DNA of 64,000 bases, from positions 1 through 64,000 of the forward strand of contig JADJAE010000042.1 of the NCBI GenBank assembly GCA_016704445.1, given 5' to 3'. Both the position numbers and the translations under genes were made by a program. Source of the stretch: Deltaproteobacteria bacterium (lineage in GTDB: Bacteria > Myxococcota_A > Polyangia > Polyangiales > Ga0077539). Positions 11,241 through 21,229 of this stretch are shown here, one piece after another; positions within the stretch are counted from its first letter, which is position 1, and every line of letters begins with the position of its first letter. The notes beneath the pieces were generated by a model that saw only the letters and a list, made by a program, of their open reading frames with translations, was not told the origin of the DNA and did not search any database.

Positions 11241-14200
11241 GGGGGCTTCGCGCTCGACTGATGCTGTGCGCGGCGCTCGTCGGAGCGCCCGCGGCGGCGC
11301 AGACCGTGGCCGAGGAGGAGGTCGCCCCGCAGGCTCCCTCCGCGGCCCCGATGATCGGCGCGGCGGAGCTGTCGGGGCCCATCGTGTCGGTGCTCGTGGA
11401 GCCCGCGCTGCCCGGGGAGAACCCCTGGGTGCGCACGGGGCTCGCGCCCGGGGCGGTGTTCAGCGCGTCGCGCGCCCGGGAGGCGCTGCGCATCGCCCTC
11501 GCCAGCGGAACCTTCGCGGAGGCCCGGGTGAGCGCCCGCGAGGCGCCCGGCGGGGTCGAGCTCATCGTGCGCGGCGAGCGGCGCTACCGGCTGCAGTCGT
11601 ACTCGATCCGCGGGGTGGGGGCGCGCCCGCTGGAGGACGTCGACGAGGAGCTCGGGCTGCGCGCCGGGGCGGCGGTGACCCCGTCGAGGGTGCAGGCCGC
11701 GCTGCTGCGCGTGGAGGCGGGCTACCGCGACGCGGGCTTCCCCTCGCCGAGGGTGACGAGCCGCTGGCGCGAGACCGACGTCCCGAGCGCGCGGGTGCTG
11801 GTGGTGGAGGTCGAGGAGGGCGCCCCGCATCGGGTGGCCGGGCTGCGCTGGCCGGGCGCTCCAGCCGACGTGATCGAGGCGCTGCGCGAGGCCTTCGACC
11901 TGCCCGATGGGGCCATCGCAGCGCCGTCGCGGCTACGCGCCGGGCTCCGCGCGGCGCGCCGGGCGCTGAGGGCCGCGGGCTACCTCGCGGGCTCCCTCGC
12001 GACGCCGACGGTGCGACCCGACGGGGCGAGGGTGGTGGTCGAGGTCGCGGTCGAGCCGGGAGCGCGCTACCGGCTGGCGTGGCAGGGCGTGCGGGTGCTC
12101 CCGGTGGAGGCCCTGCACGAGGCGCTCGACCTCGAGGAGGAGGGCATCGAGGGCGCCGGCATCGACGCCATCGTCGCGCGGGTGCGGAACTTCTACGTGA
12201 CCCGCGGCTACGCGGAGGCCGAGGTCACGGCGTCGGTGGTGGACGAGGGCCCCGGCGCGAAGGTGCTGCGGGTGACGGTGCGCGAGGGCGTCCCGGCGCT
12301 GCTGGGCGCGCTGCGCTTCGACGGGGCGAGGGCGCTCCCCGCGGACGCCCTGAGGGAGACCTTCCTGGCGGCGGTGGCGGAGGCCGTGCCCACGGAGCCG
12401 CGGCCCATCGCGGGCCCTCGCGACGCGGGCCGGGCCTACGTCGAGGCCCTGGTCGACGGCGCGGCGCGAGACCGCCTGGTGCAGCGGCTGCGCGACCTCG
12501 GGTACCTCGACGCGACGGTGTCGGTGCCGACGCGGGTGTGGCGTCGCAGCGCGCAGCGGGGGCCCGTGGGCTACCGCCACCCGGACGTGGTCGACCTCAT
12601 CTTCGCGGTGACGGAGGGGCCCCGCACCTACCTGGAGGAGCTGCGGCTGGAGGGCAACGTGGAGCGCGCCACCTCCGACCTCGCGGAGGCGCTCGGGCTG
12701 CGCGTGGGGGTGCCGCTGTCGCACCTCGCGATCGAGGAGGCGCGCATCCGGCTGACCGCGTGGTACCGCGAGGAGGGCTACGCCTTCGTGCGCGCGGAGC
12801 CCTCCATCGAGCGCTCGCCGGACCACACGCGCGCGCGGCTGCGGCTGGTGGTGCACGAGGGGCCGCGGGTGCGCCTCGGGGCGGTGGTGATCGAGGGCAA
12901 CCGCCGCACGCCGGAGCACGTGATCCGCCCCCGGATGACGCTGGCCGAGGGCGACTGGTACCGCGCCTCGGAGGTGCAGGCGACGCAGCAGCGCCTGAGC
13001 GAGCTCGGGCTCTTCGGCGGCGTCAACGTCGGCCTCGAGGACCCCGACCTGGAGGCGCCGGTGAAGGTGCTGCGGGTGCAGCTCGTCGAGCGCCGACCGC
13101 AGTCACTGGAGCTTCGCGGCGGCTACTCCCTCGGCGAGGGCGTGCGCTTCGGCTTCGAGTACACGCACCTCAACGTCTTCAGCCGCGCGGTGTCGCTCAC
13201 GTTCCAGGGGCGCGCGGGCTACCTGCTGCAGATCCCCAACGTCACCCCGACCTTCCCCCCGGAGATCAACCCGAGCTTCTCCGACCTGCTCAACTGGCGC
13301 GCCGCGGTCTCGCTGGGCTTCCCCTTCGTGCCGCTGCTCGGCCCCTCCTGGGGCGCCACGCTGGACCTCTCGTCGGTGCGCCAGCTCCAGCCGCCCTTCT
13401 ACGCGCTCGCCTCGCACAGCGTCGGCGCCTCGCTGCTCTTCTCCGCGCTGCGGCACTTCACGATCACCTTCACGGGCGAGCTCCAGTACGTGATCACGCA
13501 GCCCTTCGGGGCGGAGACCATCGAGGCGCTGGTGCGCGACTACCCGATGCGCTGCCTCGCCAACAACAACACCCCGGAGGCCTGCACGGCCTTTCAGCAG
13601 GTGCTCATCCAGCAGCTGCTGCGCTACTCCGACGGCGAGTCGGTGCTCGGGGCGATCCGGGTGGGGCTCCAGTACGACCGGCGCAACAGCGCGCTCTCTC
13701 CCACCCGAGGCTTCGTGGCGTCGGTGACCGGCGAGACCCTCCAGGTGCTCTCGGCGTCGAACCCCAACCTGTCGCCCTTCACCTTCCACCTGACGGCGCG
13801 CGTGACGGGCTACGTGCCCATCCCCCTCGGGCGCATGGTGCTGCTTCTGAGCGGCCGCGTGGGGCGCAACTTCGGCGGCGGCGGCGACGCGCAGAGCACG
13901 CACCCGTCGCGTCGCTTCTGGATGGGCGGCGCCGACGCCATGCGCGGCTGGCAGCAGAACCAGCTCATCCCGCAGGACCTCATCGACGCGGCGCTCACGG
14001 ACCCGTCATCGTCGAACCCCCTGGTGCGCGGCTCGTCGGGCGGCGAGTTCTTCATGGTGGCCGTCGCCGACCTGCGCATCCCGACGCCGCTCTGCACGCC
14101 CTTCGGGTGCGTTCAGCTCGGGGCCTTCGTGGACGTGGGCAACCTCTGGGCGCGCCCTCCGGCGCTCGACCAGCTCTACCGGTTGCGCGTCTCGCCGGGC

Positions 14201-14326
14201 TTCGGCGTGCGGCTCGACTCGCCCTTCGGGCTCATCTCCATCGACTTCGGCTTCAACCCGTGGCGCGTCCCCGAGGTGGGCGAGCGCACCTGGAACTTCC
14301 AGTTCTCGCTGGGCTCGGTGACCTGA
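11237..14326 (+). CDS. BamA/TamA-family (Omp85) outer-membrane protein
   Basis: The GTG at 11237 overlaps the tamB stop and gives a basic n-region plus signal peptide (VRGLRARLMLCAALVGAPAA); an ATG at 11261 is the alternative. The product has 1029 residues. About 600 periplasmic residues hold roughly six POTRA-like modules (for example RTYLEELRLEGNV and RVRLGAVVIEGNRRTPEHVI). A C-terminal 16-strand-type barrel begins near ELRGGYSLGEGVRFGFEY. The loop-6 VRGF motif appears as MRGW in WMGGADAMRGW, and the barrel closes with SPFGLISIDFGFN. The number of POTRA modules is higher than in E. coli TamA (three). Coupling to tamB favours a TamA role; BamA itself cannot be excluded. Confidence 0.9.
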   Translation: MRGLRARLMLCAALVGAPAAAQTVAEEEVAPQAPSAAPMIGAAELSGPIVSVLVEPALPGENPWVRTGLAPGAVFSASRAREALRIALASGTFAEARVSAREAPGGVELIVRGERRYRLQSYSIRGVGARPLEDVDEELGLRAGAAVTPSRVQAALLRVEAGYRDAGFPSPRVTSRWRETDVPSARVLVVEVEEGAPHRVAGLRWPGAPADVIEALREAFDLPDGAIAAPSRLRAGLRAARRALRAAGYLAGSLATPTVRPDGARVVVEVAVEPGARYRLAWQGVRVLPVEALHEALDLEEEGIEGAGIDAIVARVRNFYVTRGYAEAEVTASVVDEGPGAKVLRVTVREGVPALLGALRFDGARALPADALRETFLAAVAEAVPTEPRPIAGPRDAGRAYVEALVDGAARDRLVQRLRDLGYLDATVSVPTRVWRRSAQRGPVGYRHPDVVDLIFAVTEGPRTYLEELRLEGNVERATSDLAEALGLRVGVPLSHLAIEEARIRLTAWYREEGYAFVRAEPSIERSPDHTRARLRLVVHEGPRVRLGAVVIEGNRRTPEHVIRPRMTLAEGDWYRASEVQATQQRLSELGLFGGVNVGLEDPDLEAPVKVLRVQLVERRPQSLELRGGYSLGEGVRFGFEYTHLNVFSRAVSLTFQGRAGYLLQIPNVTPTFPPEINPSFSDLLNWRAAVSLGFPFVPLLGPSWGATLDLSSVRQLQPPFYALASHSVGASLLFSALRHFTITFTGELQYVITQPFGAETIEALVRDYPMRCLANNNTPEACTAFQQVLIQQLLRYSDGESVLGAIRVGLQYDRRNSALSPTRGFVASVTGETLQVLSASNPNLSPFTFHLTARVTGYVPIPLGRMVLLLSGRVGRNFGGGGDAQSTHPSRRFWMGGADAMRGWQQNQLIPQDLIDAALTDPSSSNPLVRGSSGGEFFMVAVADLRIPTPLCTPFGCVQLGAFVDVGNLWARPPALDQLYRLRVSPGFGVRLDSPFGLISIDFGFNPWRVPEVGERTWNFQFSLGSVT

Positions 14327-14386
14327 GGGCTCCGAGGCTGCTGGAGAGTCTTGACGCTCGCTCGGCACCTCGCGCACCGTCGCGCC

Positions 14387-15100
14387 ATGGCCCGTACCAA
14401 GCCCGATGCCCCGAAGAAGCCCGATGCCCCTGAGACCCCGGCGTCCGACCTGCAGAGGCGCCCCGCCGAGATGGATCCGGAGGTCGCCGCGGCCGCGAAG
14501 GCGGCGCTCGAGGCGGCGCGAGGGGCCTTCCGCGACGCGTCGCGGGGGATGTACGAGCTGGGTCAGGCGCTCGCGCTGCTCCAGCGGCCCGGGATGAGCG
14601 AGGCGGCCGGGCACGCGGGCTTCGAGGCGCTGTGCGCCGCGGAGTTCGAGCTGCACCCGCAGACCGTCGACCGGCTGCTGCGCGCGGTCGGTCACGTCTC
14701 CGGCGAGCTCTTCACGGCGCTCGGTCCAAGTCGGGTCAACGCGCTGCTCGACCTGGCGACGGTGACCGAGGCCGACGACACGGCGGCGATCCTCACGGGC
14801 GAGGTGGTGCGGCTCTGGAAGGGCGGGCCGAAGGTCGACCTCGCGAAGGTGCCGACGGAGAAGATCATCGAGCACACCAAGGCTGTGCGGGCGAGGGCGC
14901 TGGCGCTGGGGGAGTGGACCCCGGAGCCGCGCACGGCGACCGCGGAGGAGCGGGAGGCGGCGGAGGCGGCGACGAAACGGCTACACCACATGGGCATCGC
15001 CGCGACGGTGACGGTGCGGGCGACGGAGCCCGGATCGCCGTCGGAGTTCGACATCGTCGGGCTCGATCGGTCCGAGCTGGAGCGGGTAACCAAGGCCTGA
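14387..15100 (+). CDS. Hypothetical protein with HTH-like central region
   Basis: The ATG at 14387 gives 237 residues starting MARTKPDAPKKPDAPETP, a Lys/Pro/Ala-rich leader. The central region (MYELGQALALLQ, then GFEALCAAEFELHPQTVDRL) has the spacing of small bacterial proteins in which a helical bundle carries a sigma-like helix-turn-helix. The stretch DRLLRAVGHVSGELFTALG would be the recognition helix and what follows. No membrane segment or signal is present. DNA binding is inference and no target is known. The gene ends 28 bp from the convergent end of guaB. An upstream TTG at 14351 is possible but weaker. Confidence 0.6.
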   Translation: MARTKPDAPKKPDAPETPASDLQRRPAEMDPEVAAAAKAALEAARGAFRDASRGMYELGQALALLQRPGMSEAAGHAGFEALCAAEFELHPQTVDRLLRAVGHVSGELFTALGPSRVNALLDLATVTEADDTAAILTGEVVRLWKGGPKVDLAKVPTEKIIEHTKAVRARALALGEWTPEPRTATAEEREAAEAATKRLHHMGIAATVTVRATEPGSPSEFDIVGLDRSELERVTKA

Positions 15101-15103
15101 AGA

Positions 15104-15117
15104 CGCGCGGCTGCGCG
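15104..15117. terminator. Short GC hairpin between convergent genes
   Basis: A 5-bp stem CGCGC/GCGCG with a GGCT loop fills the 28-bp gap between the HTH-like gene and guaB. It has no T tract. It is the only structure in the gap and a weak terminator candidate. Confidence 0.25.
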
Positions 15118-15128
15118 CCCTCGCCGGG

Positions 15129-16599
<1,471 letters not shown>

Positions 16600-16627
16600 G
16601 AATTCTCCTTCGGGTCCTCGGGCCGTG

Positions 16628-16648
16628 GCCCCCCCTTCGGAGGGGGGC
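16628..16648 (-). promoter_or_regulatory. Strong GC hairpin in the guaB leader
   Basis: On the plus strand, seven C and six G flank the hexamer TTCGGA, forming a stem of about seven pairs (G16628 to C16648) that begins about 29 bp upstream of the guaB start codon. It could be an attenuator-like or stabilising 5'-leader structure of guaB mRNA. No T tract follows, so termination is not clearly indicated. Confidence 0.3.
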
Positions 16649-16832
16649 ATCAGGTAGCGCACCCGCCCGGGCGGTGCGAGGCAGGGCATGCGCTCCGCGG
16701 ACGGTCGTCCATGACGAGCCGCAGCTGAGCCGTTGGAAAAGTTACGCCGTCCTGATAGAAGGCCGGGAGTTTCGTGCGATAGTTCGTGCGGTCGCTCATC
16801 CCTCCACTTCCGCCCTCCAGGGTGCCGACACC

Positions 16833-17384
16833 ATGCAACGTTCCAGCTTCCTTCGTGCGCTCTCCCTTTGTCTCGGTGTGCTCGTCGGCTGTGGCGCCGA
16901 TGACCCCTCCATGGCTTTTCCGGAAGATGACGCCGCGGTCGAGCAGGACGGCGCGGTCGTCGAGATGGACGCTGGCGAGCTTCCCTCCTTCGACGTCCCG
17001 GGCATCGACACCGGCAACCCGAGCTTCGACGTGGGCACCGACCGCGGCACCCCCCGCGTCGACACCGGCAGCAGCACCGACCGCGGCACCACCCCCGTCG
17101 ACACCGGCACGATCGTCACCGACCGCGGCAGCCCGATGGCGTGCCCGTCGTCCTGCGGCACCGACCTCGACTGCAACCCCTGCCGCACCTCCAGCGATCC
17201 TGACAGCGTCCGCTACTGCTGCCTGAGCGGCCTCTGCATCTCCATGACGGGCGTGTGCCCCTCCGGGATGCCGATGACCGGCTCCGACGGCGGCACCCCG
17301 GGTTCGGACGGCGGCGCGGACGGCGGACTCCCCGGCGCCGATGCGGGCGGCGGCACCGACGCCAGCGCCGGCGGCCCGGGCTGA
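16833..17384 (+). CDS. Low-complexity Asp/Gly/Thr-rich lipoprotein
   Basis: The ATG at 16833 gives 183 residues with a lipoprotein signal (MQRSSFLRALSLCLGVLVGC). After the lipidated Cys the chain is an extended Asp/Pro/Thr spacer with short imperfect repeats (FDVPGIDTGNPSFDVGTDRG; TDRGTTPVDTGT). A small Cys cluster follows (ACPSSCGTDLDCNPC then YCCLSGLCIS), then a Gly/Asp-rich tail. The Cys cluster may be a disulfide knot of about eight Cys. This layout recurs in the large Cys-rich lipoproteins of this window. No enzymatic domain is seen. The gene ends 8 bp from the convergent membrane-protein gene. Confidence 0.6.
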   Translation: MQRSSFLRALSLCLGVLVGCGADDPSMAFPEDDAAVEQDGAVVEMDAGELPSFDVPGIDTGNPSFDVGTDRGTPRVDTGSSTDRGTTPVDTGTIVTDRGSPMACPSSCGTDLDCNPCRTSSDPDSVRYCCLSGLCISMTGVCPSGMPMTGSDGGTPGSDGGADGGLPGADAGGGTDASAGGPG

Positions 17385-17392
17385 TCCACCGC

Positions 17393-19084
17393 TCAGAGGG
17401 CCGGCGGCACCCGTAGCTCCGCCGGCATCCTCGACATCGTCACCCGCACCATCCTCCCTCCCAGCAGCACCCACCACGCGTAGGCGTCGACGTCGGCCCC
17501 GAGGTCGACCCGAAGCTCCGTGGGATATCCCTCGCGCGCCGCGGTCACCGTGAGCGTCATGGCGGGGGTGACCACCCGCTGACCCACGACCATCGGCGAC
17601 CCCCGGTAGGCCGTGAGCGCGATGGGCTCCACCAGCGTTCCGCCATCGCTACGGAGGAGCAGCGTGCGGGCGTCGGGGCGGGTGAGCGTGAAGGGGCGCC
17701 CCGTGGCGGTGAGCACCCGCCAGCAGCCAGAAGGGCGGGCGCCTGCCTCGCGCCAGATCATCGGCGGGTAGTGCAGCCCCTCCAGGTCGAGCGCGCCGAG
17801 GAGCACGTCGCAGCGCGGGGAGGGGGAGACCTCCGGGGCCGCGCGGATGACGGCGTCCCGGGTGCGGGCGAAGGTCGCCGAGAGCGCGCGCACGTCCACG
17901 TGGGCCTGCCACGGGACCAGCGCGAGGTGGACGATCAGCAGCGGGATGGAGAGCGCGACCGCGGCGGGCGTGGCGGGCGAGGGCATACCCCATCGGGTAA
18001 GGGGCGCGGCGCAGAGCACGGCGAGCAGGGCGGCGACGCCGGGTGCGCTCGGCAGCAGGAGCCTCGGGAGCGGCGGCGCGGCGAGCACCGGGAGCAGGGC
18101 GAGGGCGGCGCCGAGGGGCCAGGCGAGGGCGGGCGCGCGGAGGGCGGCGGGCCAGCGGCGGAGCGTGCGGGCGAAGGCGGCGGCGAGGAGGGCGGCGAAG
18201 AGGAGGGTGGCGGGGGCAGAGGCGGGGAAGACGGAGCCGTGGTGGTCGGGGCCGGTGGTCTGGCCGAGGAGGGCGGTTCCGAGGAGGGCGAGGGCGCGGC
18301 CGGGGCTCTGGGCGAGCCACGAGGCAGGAGCTCTCAGCGGGTCGAGGTACTGGGAGTTGGCGGCGCCGTAGTGGAGGGCGCGGGCGACGATCATCGGGGC
18401 GAGCGCGGCGGAGGAGAGGGTCGCGACGAGGCGGGCGGGCGAAGGGCGGCGGAGGGCAAAGACGAGGGCGTAGCCCAGCATCGGGAGCGCGTACTCGCCG
18501 GAGAGCGCGGCGAGCAGGAGGGCGGCGTGGGCGAGCGCGACGCGGCCGCGAAGGAGCGCCGAGAGGGAGACGAGGCCGAGGAGGACGGAGAGCAGGGCGT
18601 TCTGGTTGGCGACCCAGAGCAGCGGGAGGGTGGCGGCGGGGGTGAGCGCCAGGAGGAACGTGGCGGTCCAGGCGGCGGGGAGGGGGAGGGTCGCGCGGAA
18701 GAGGTCGCCGGCGACGACGACCAGGGAGGCGAAGAGGAGGGCGGAGACGGCGTGCGCGAGGCGGTGGCCGCCGAGGAGGAGCTGCGCGGCGAGGGAGAGG
18801 CTGGAGAGCGGGCGAAACATCGCGATGGCGAAGCGGTCGTCGGTCCACCAGGGGAGGAGGCCGTCGGCGCGGAGGGCGGGGGCCTCGCCAGGGCGCACGA
18901 AGGAGAAGAGGTCCCACGGGGCGCGGGGCAGAGGGAAGGCGCCGCGGAGCATGGCGAGCTGCGCGTGGTCGTCCTGGACGGGCGGCGAGCGGAGCGCGTC
19001 GAGGCGTATCGCGAGGCCCAGGATCGCGATCGCGAGAGCGCGGCCGTGGTCGCGCAGCGGCGACGACGGGGGCGCGTCGGTCAC
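17393..19084 (-). CDS. Polytopic membrane protein, GT-C glycosyltransferase-like
   Basis: The product has 563 residues with about ten or eleven hydrophobic helices from the N terminus to about residue 400, then a soluble C-terminal beta-rich domain (CDVLLGALDLEGLHYPPMIW onward). The first extracytoplasmic loop contains PPVQDDHAQ. Paired acidic residues there are typical of GT-C/PMT-type lipid-linked sugar transferases, which use polyprenyl-phosphate sugars at the membrane. The start is a GTG at 19084 that overlaps the stop of the UbiA-family gene (GTGA at 19081-19084), so the two are translationally coupled. The coupling would fit a lipid-carrier or glycan pathway, but this is inference. Confidence 0.6.
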   Translation of the reverse strand: MTDAPPSSPLRDHGRALAIAILGLAIRLDALRSPPVQDDHAQLAMLRGAFPLPRAPWDLFSFVRPGEAPALRADGLLPWWTDDRFAIAMFRPLSSLSLAAQLLLGGHRLAHAVSALLFASLVVVAGDLFRATLPLPAAWTATFLLALTPAATLPLLWVANQNALLSVLLGLVSLSALLRGRVALAHAALLLAALSGEYALPMLGYALVFALRRPSPARLVATLSSAALAPMIVARALHYGAANSQYLDPLRAPASWLAQSPGRALALLGTALLGQTTGPDHHGSVFPASAPATLLFAALLAAAFARTLRRWPAALRAPALAWPLGAALALLPVLAAPPLPRLLLPSAPGVAALLAVLCAAPLTRWGMPSPATPAAVALSIPLLIVHLALVPWQAHVDVRALSATFARTRDAVIRAAPEVSPSPRCDVLLGALDLEGLHYPPMIWREAGARPSGCWRVLTATGRPFTLTRPDARTLLLRSDGGTLVEPIALTAYRGSPMVVGQRVVTPAMTLTVTAAREGYPTELRVDLGADVDAYAWWVLLGGRMVRVTMSRMPAELRVPPAL

Positions 19085-19908
19085 GGGTGCGGCGCCCAGC
19101 GGAGCAGCGCGAGGAGCGCGAGCCAGGTGAGGCCGAAGAGGGCGCGGAGGCGGTCCCAGGAGGCGTTGGCGCGCTCGGGGTCGAAGGGGACGAGGGCGCC
19201 GAGCGCGAGCACCGCGCCGAGCGGGTGGAGCAGCACGGCGGCGTAGACGGTGGCCGTGAGGATGAGGGCCCGGGCGATGACGGCGGTGGCGCGCGGCCCG
19301 AGGACGACGGCGGTGGTGCGGACGTGGGCGGCGCGGTCGGAGGGCTCGTCGCGCAGCACCTGCACGGCCTCGGTGACCATGGAGAGCAGCCCGAGGAGCC
19401 CGGCGTAGCGCCAGCCGACTGCGCTATCGAGGGGGAAGCCCACCATCGCCATGGAGAGGCCCCACGCGCCCATGGCCAGGAGGTCGAGGCCCGGCTGGTG
19501 CTTGAGCACGCGCGAGTACACGACGATCACGACGACGTTGATGAGCGCCGCGAGCAGCAGCCCCGTGGAGTGGAGCGCGCCCCAGGCGACGAGGCCGAGG
19601 GCGAGGGCGCCGACGGTGGCCCAGGCGGCGACGATGTGCTCGGAGAGGAAGCGGGTGCGCTCGTTGTCGCGGCCGGGGGCGCGCAGGTCGATGCCGACGT
19701 CGAAGCAGTCGTTGACCAGGTAGACGAAGAGGTTGAGCAGCGCGCCGAAGCCCGCGCGGGAGGCGAGGTCGCCCGGGGCGAGCCCGAGGGCGACGGCGAG
19801 CGTGAGGCTGGTCACGAGGTTGCCCATCTCGCGCTTGCGGAGACGGTAGATCGCGACGTCCGCGGCGATGCGCCAGGCGACGCGGACGGCAGCGAGGACC
19901 TCGTTCAC
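19081..19908 (-). CDS. UbiA-family prenyltransferase
   Basis: The GTG at 19908 gives 275 residues with about eight membrane helices. The first Asp-rich prenyl-diphosphate/Mg site is clear: LVNDCFDVGIDLRAPGRDNE, the NDxxD pattern. A second acidic site lies in LRDEPSDRAAHVRTTAVVLG. UbiA enzymes transfer polyprenyl chains to aromatic rings or, in the decaprenylphosphoryl-ribose branch, to sugars; the acceptor cannot be told here. No strong ribosome site is visible, and no ATG lies in frame nearby, so the start is moderately certain. It is coupled to the downstream GT-C-like gene and divergent from the AAA ATPase gene 171 bp away. Confidence 0.8.
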   Translation of the reverse strand: MNEVLAAVRVAWRIAADVAIYRLRKREMGNLVTSLTLAVALGLAPGDLASRAGFGALLNLFVYLVNDCFDVGIDLRAPGRDNERTRFLSEHIVAAWATVGALALGLVAWGALHSTGLLLAALINVVVIVVYSRVLKHQPGLDLLAMGAWGLSMAMVGFPLDSAVGWRYAGLLGLLSMVTEAVQVLRDEPSDRAAHVRTTAVVLGPRATAVIARALILTATVYAAVLLHPLGAVLALGALVPFDPERANASWDRLRALFGLTWLALLALLRWAPHP

Positions 19909-20079
19909 GGCGCGGCGGAGGCTCGCACGAGGTCGGGGGCCATGGCCAGTTGGGAGTGAGAGCGTGTTCGGGACAGCAGACGCTGCGACGGAGGAGCCAT
20001 CCCCACGCTCGCCTTGCCCCGCGCGGGATGCCGCGCATACCGTGAACCTCGTCTGCACACCGCGAGAGAAGGCCGCACC

Positions 20080-21180
20080 GTGATCGACAGCGTCACCCTC
20101 CAGAATTTCAAGGCGCATCGTGACACGCGGGTTCCGCTGGGGCGGATGACGGTGCTCGTGGGTCAGAACGCGGTTGGCAAGACGTCGGTGCTCCAGGCGA
20201 TGAGCCTGCTCGGCCGGTGCTTGAGCTCGCCCACGACCGAGCTCTTCGCTGGGCGATTCGCGCTCCCAGGCGTCGTGCATCAGGGCGCGACCGACCCGCT
20301 GCTCATCGAGCTCGACGGCACCCACGGGACAGGGCGTCGGCGAGTCGGGCTGCGCGCACCCGCCGGTCGGACGCCGTCCGACGCCGCGGGGGTGCCGGCG
20401 ACATTGATCGACGGCGACCCGGTCCTCCCGGAGTCGATCGATCCGGGGGCTGACACATCGCAGCTTTCGGGCCACACGCTGCTCCTCTGCGGCATCCAGC
20501 GCCGGGAGGTCGCGGCGCTCCGACCCCAGGTCGAGTCGCTGTTGCTGCGGCTCGATGAGGCGCGCCTCGCAGAGCCATCGTACGTCGAGGACGAGCACCC
20601 TCGGATGCAGGGCGACGGCTTCGGGCTCGCGACGGTCCTCTCGGAGCTGAAGCGCACGGACACCGCGCGGTTTCAGGCCTTCGAGCGCGCGGTGCAGGAG
20701 GTGGTGCCAACGTTTCGCAGCCTCGGCTTCAAGCGCACGATCGTCCAGAGCACCGTCCCCAGGGTGATGAGCGTCGACGGCCAGCGCGTGCTCGTGAACG
20801 AGAGCAATCGGGTCGTGGCCGACGAGATCCTCCTGACCTTCGCCGACGCCGCCACCCTCCCGGCGAGCGCGGCCAGCGAGGGGACTCTCGTTACGATCGG
20901 GATGCTCGCTGCGATCTACGCCGAGCCGAGGCCGCGGGTGCTGCTGGTCGACGACATCGACCGCGCGCTCCACCCCTTCGCACAGCGCTCGCTCATCGAG
21001 GCGCTCCGCAGGGCCCTGGAGGTCGCGCCCGACGTGCAGGTCGTCGCGACGACGCACTCGCCCTATCTGGTCGACGCGCTCGCCGCCGAGGAGGGTGGTC
21101 GTGCTCGGACGGTCCACGGAGGTCCGGTGCGAGCGATGCGGTTGACGAGCACCCCGCGCGCCGTCACCTGGAGTCGCTGA
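20080..21180 (+). CDS. AAA_21/OLD-like ATPase of a two-gene defence-like module
   Basis: The GTG at 20080, preceded by GAGAGAAGG, gives 366 residues as read. The N terminus is RecF/SMC-like (IDSVTLQNFKAHRDTRVPLG), with a Walker A GQNAVGKTS (K34) and, near the C terminus, a Walker B RVLLVDDIDRALHP and the switch motif VATTHSPYLVDAL. This is the ABC-type AAA_21/OLD architecture, with a helical insertion between the halves. Past THSPYLVDALAAEE the frame seems wrong. With two single-base corrections the chain would continue VVVLGRSTEVRCER, then DEHPARRHLESLTTGEFWSA, and stop at 21231-21233, overlapping the next gene's start. The pair with the TOPRIM-like gene suggests a phage-defence or DNA-repair ATPase. 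Confidence 0.8.
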   Translation: MIDSVTLQNFKAHRDTRVPLGRMTVLVGQNAVGKTSVLQAMSLLGRCLSSPTTELFAGRFALPGVVHQGATDPLLIELDGTHGTGRRRVGLRAPAGRTPSDAAGVPATLIDGDPVLPESIDPGADTSQLSGHTLLLCGIQRREVAALRPQVESLLLRLDEARLAEPSYVEDEHPRMQGDGFGLATVLSELKRTDTARFQAFERAVQEVVPTFRSLGFKRTIVQSTVPRVMSVDGQRVLVNESNRVVADEILLTFADAATLPASAASEGTLVTIGMLAAIYAEPRPRVLLVDDIDRALHPFAQRSLIEALRRALEVAPDVQVVATTHSPYLVDALAAEEGGRARTVHGGPVRAMRLTSTPRAVTWSR

Positions 21181-21229
21181 CGACCGGGGAGTTCTGGAGC
21201 GCCGAGGGTGAGAGCTGGGTGGCGGCTCC

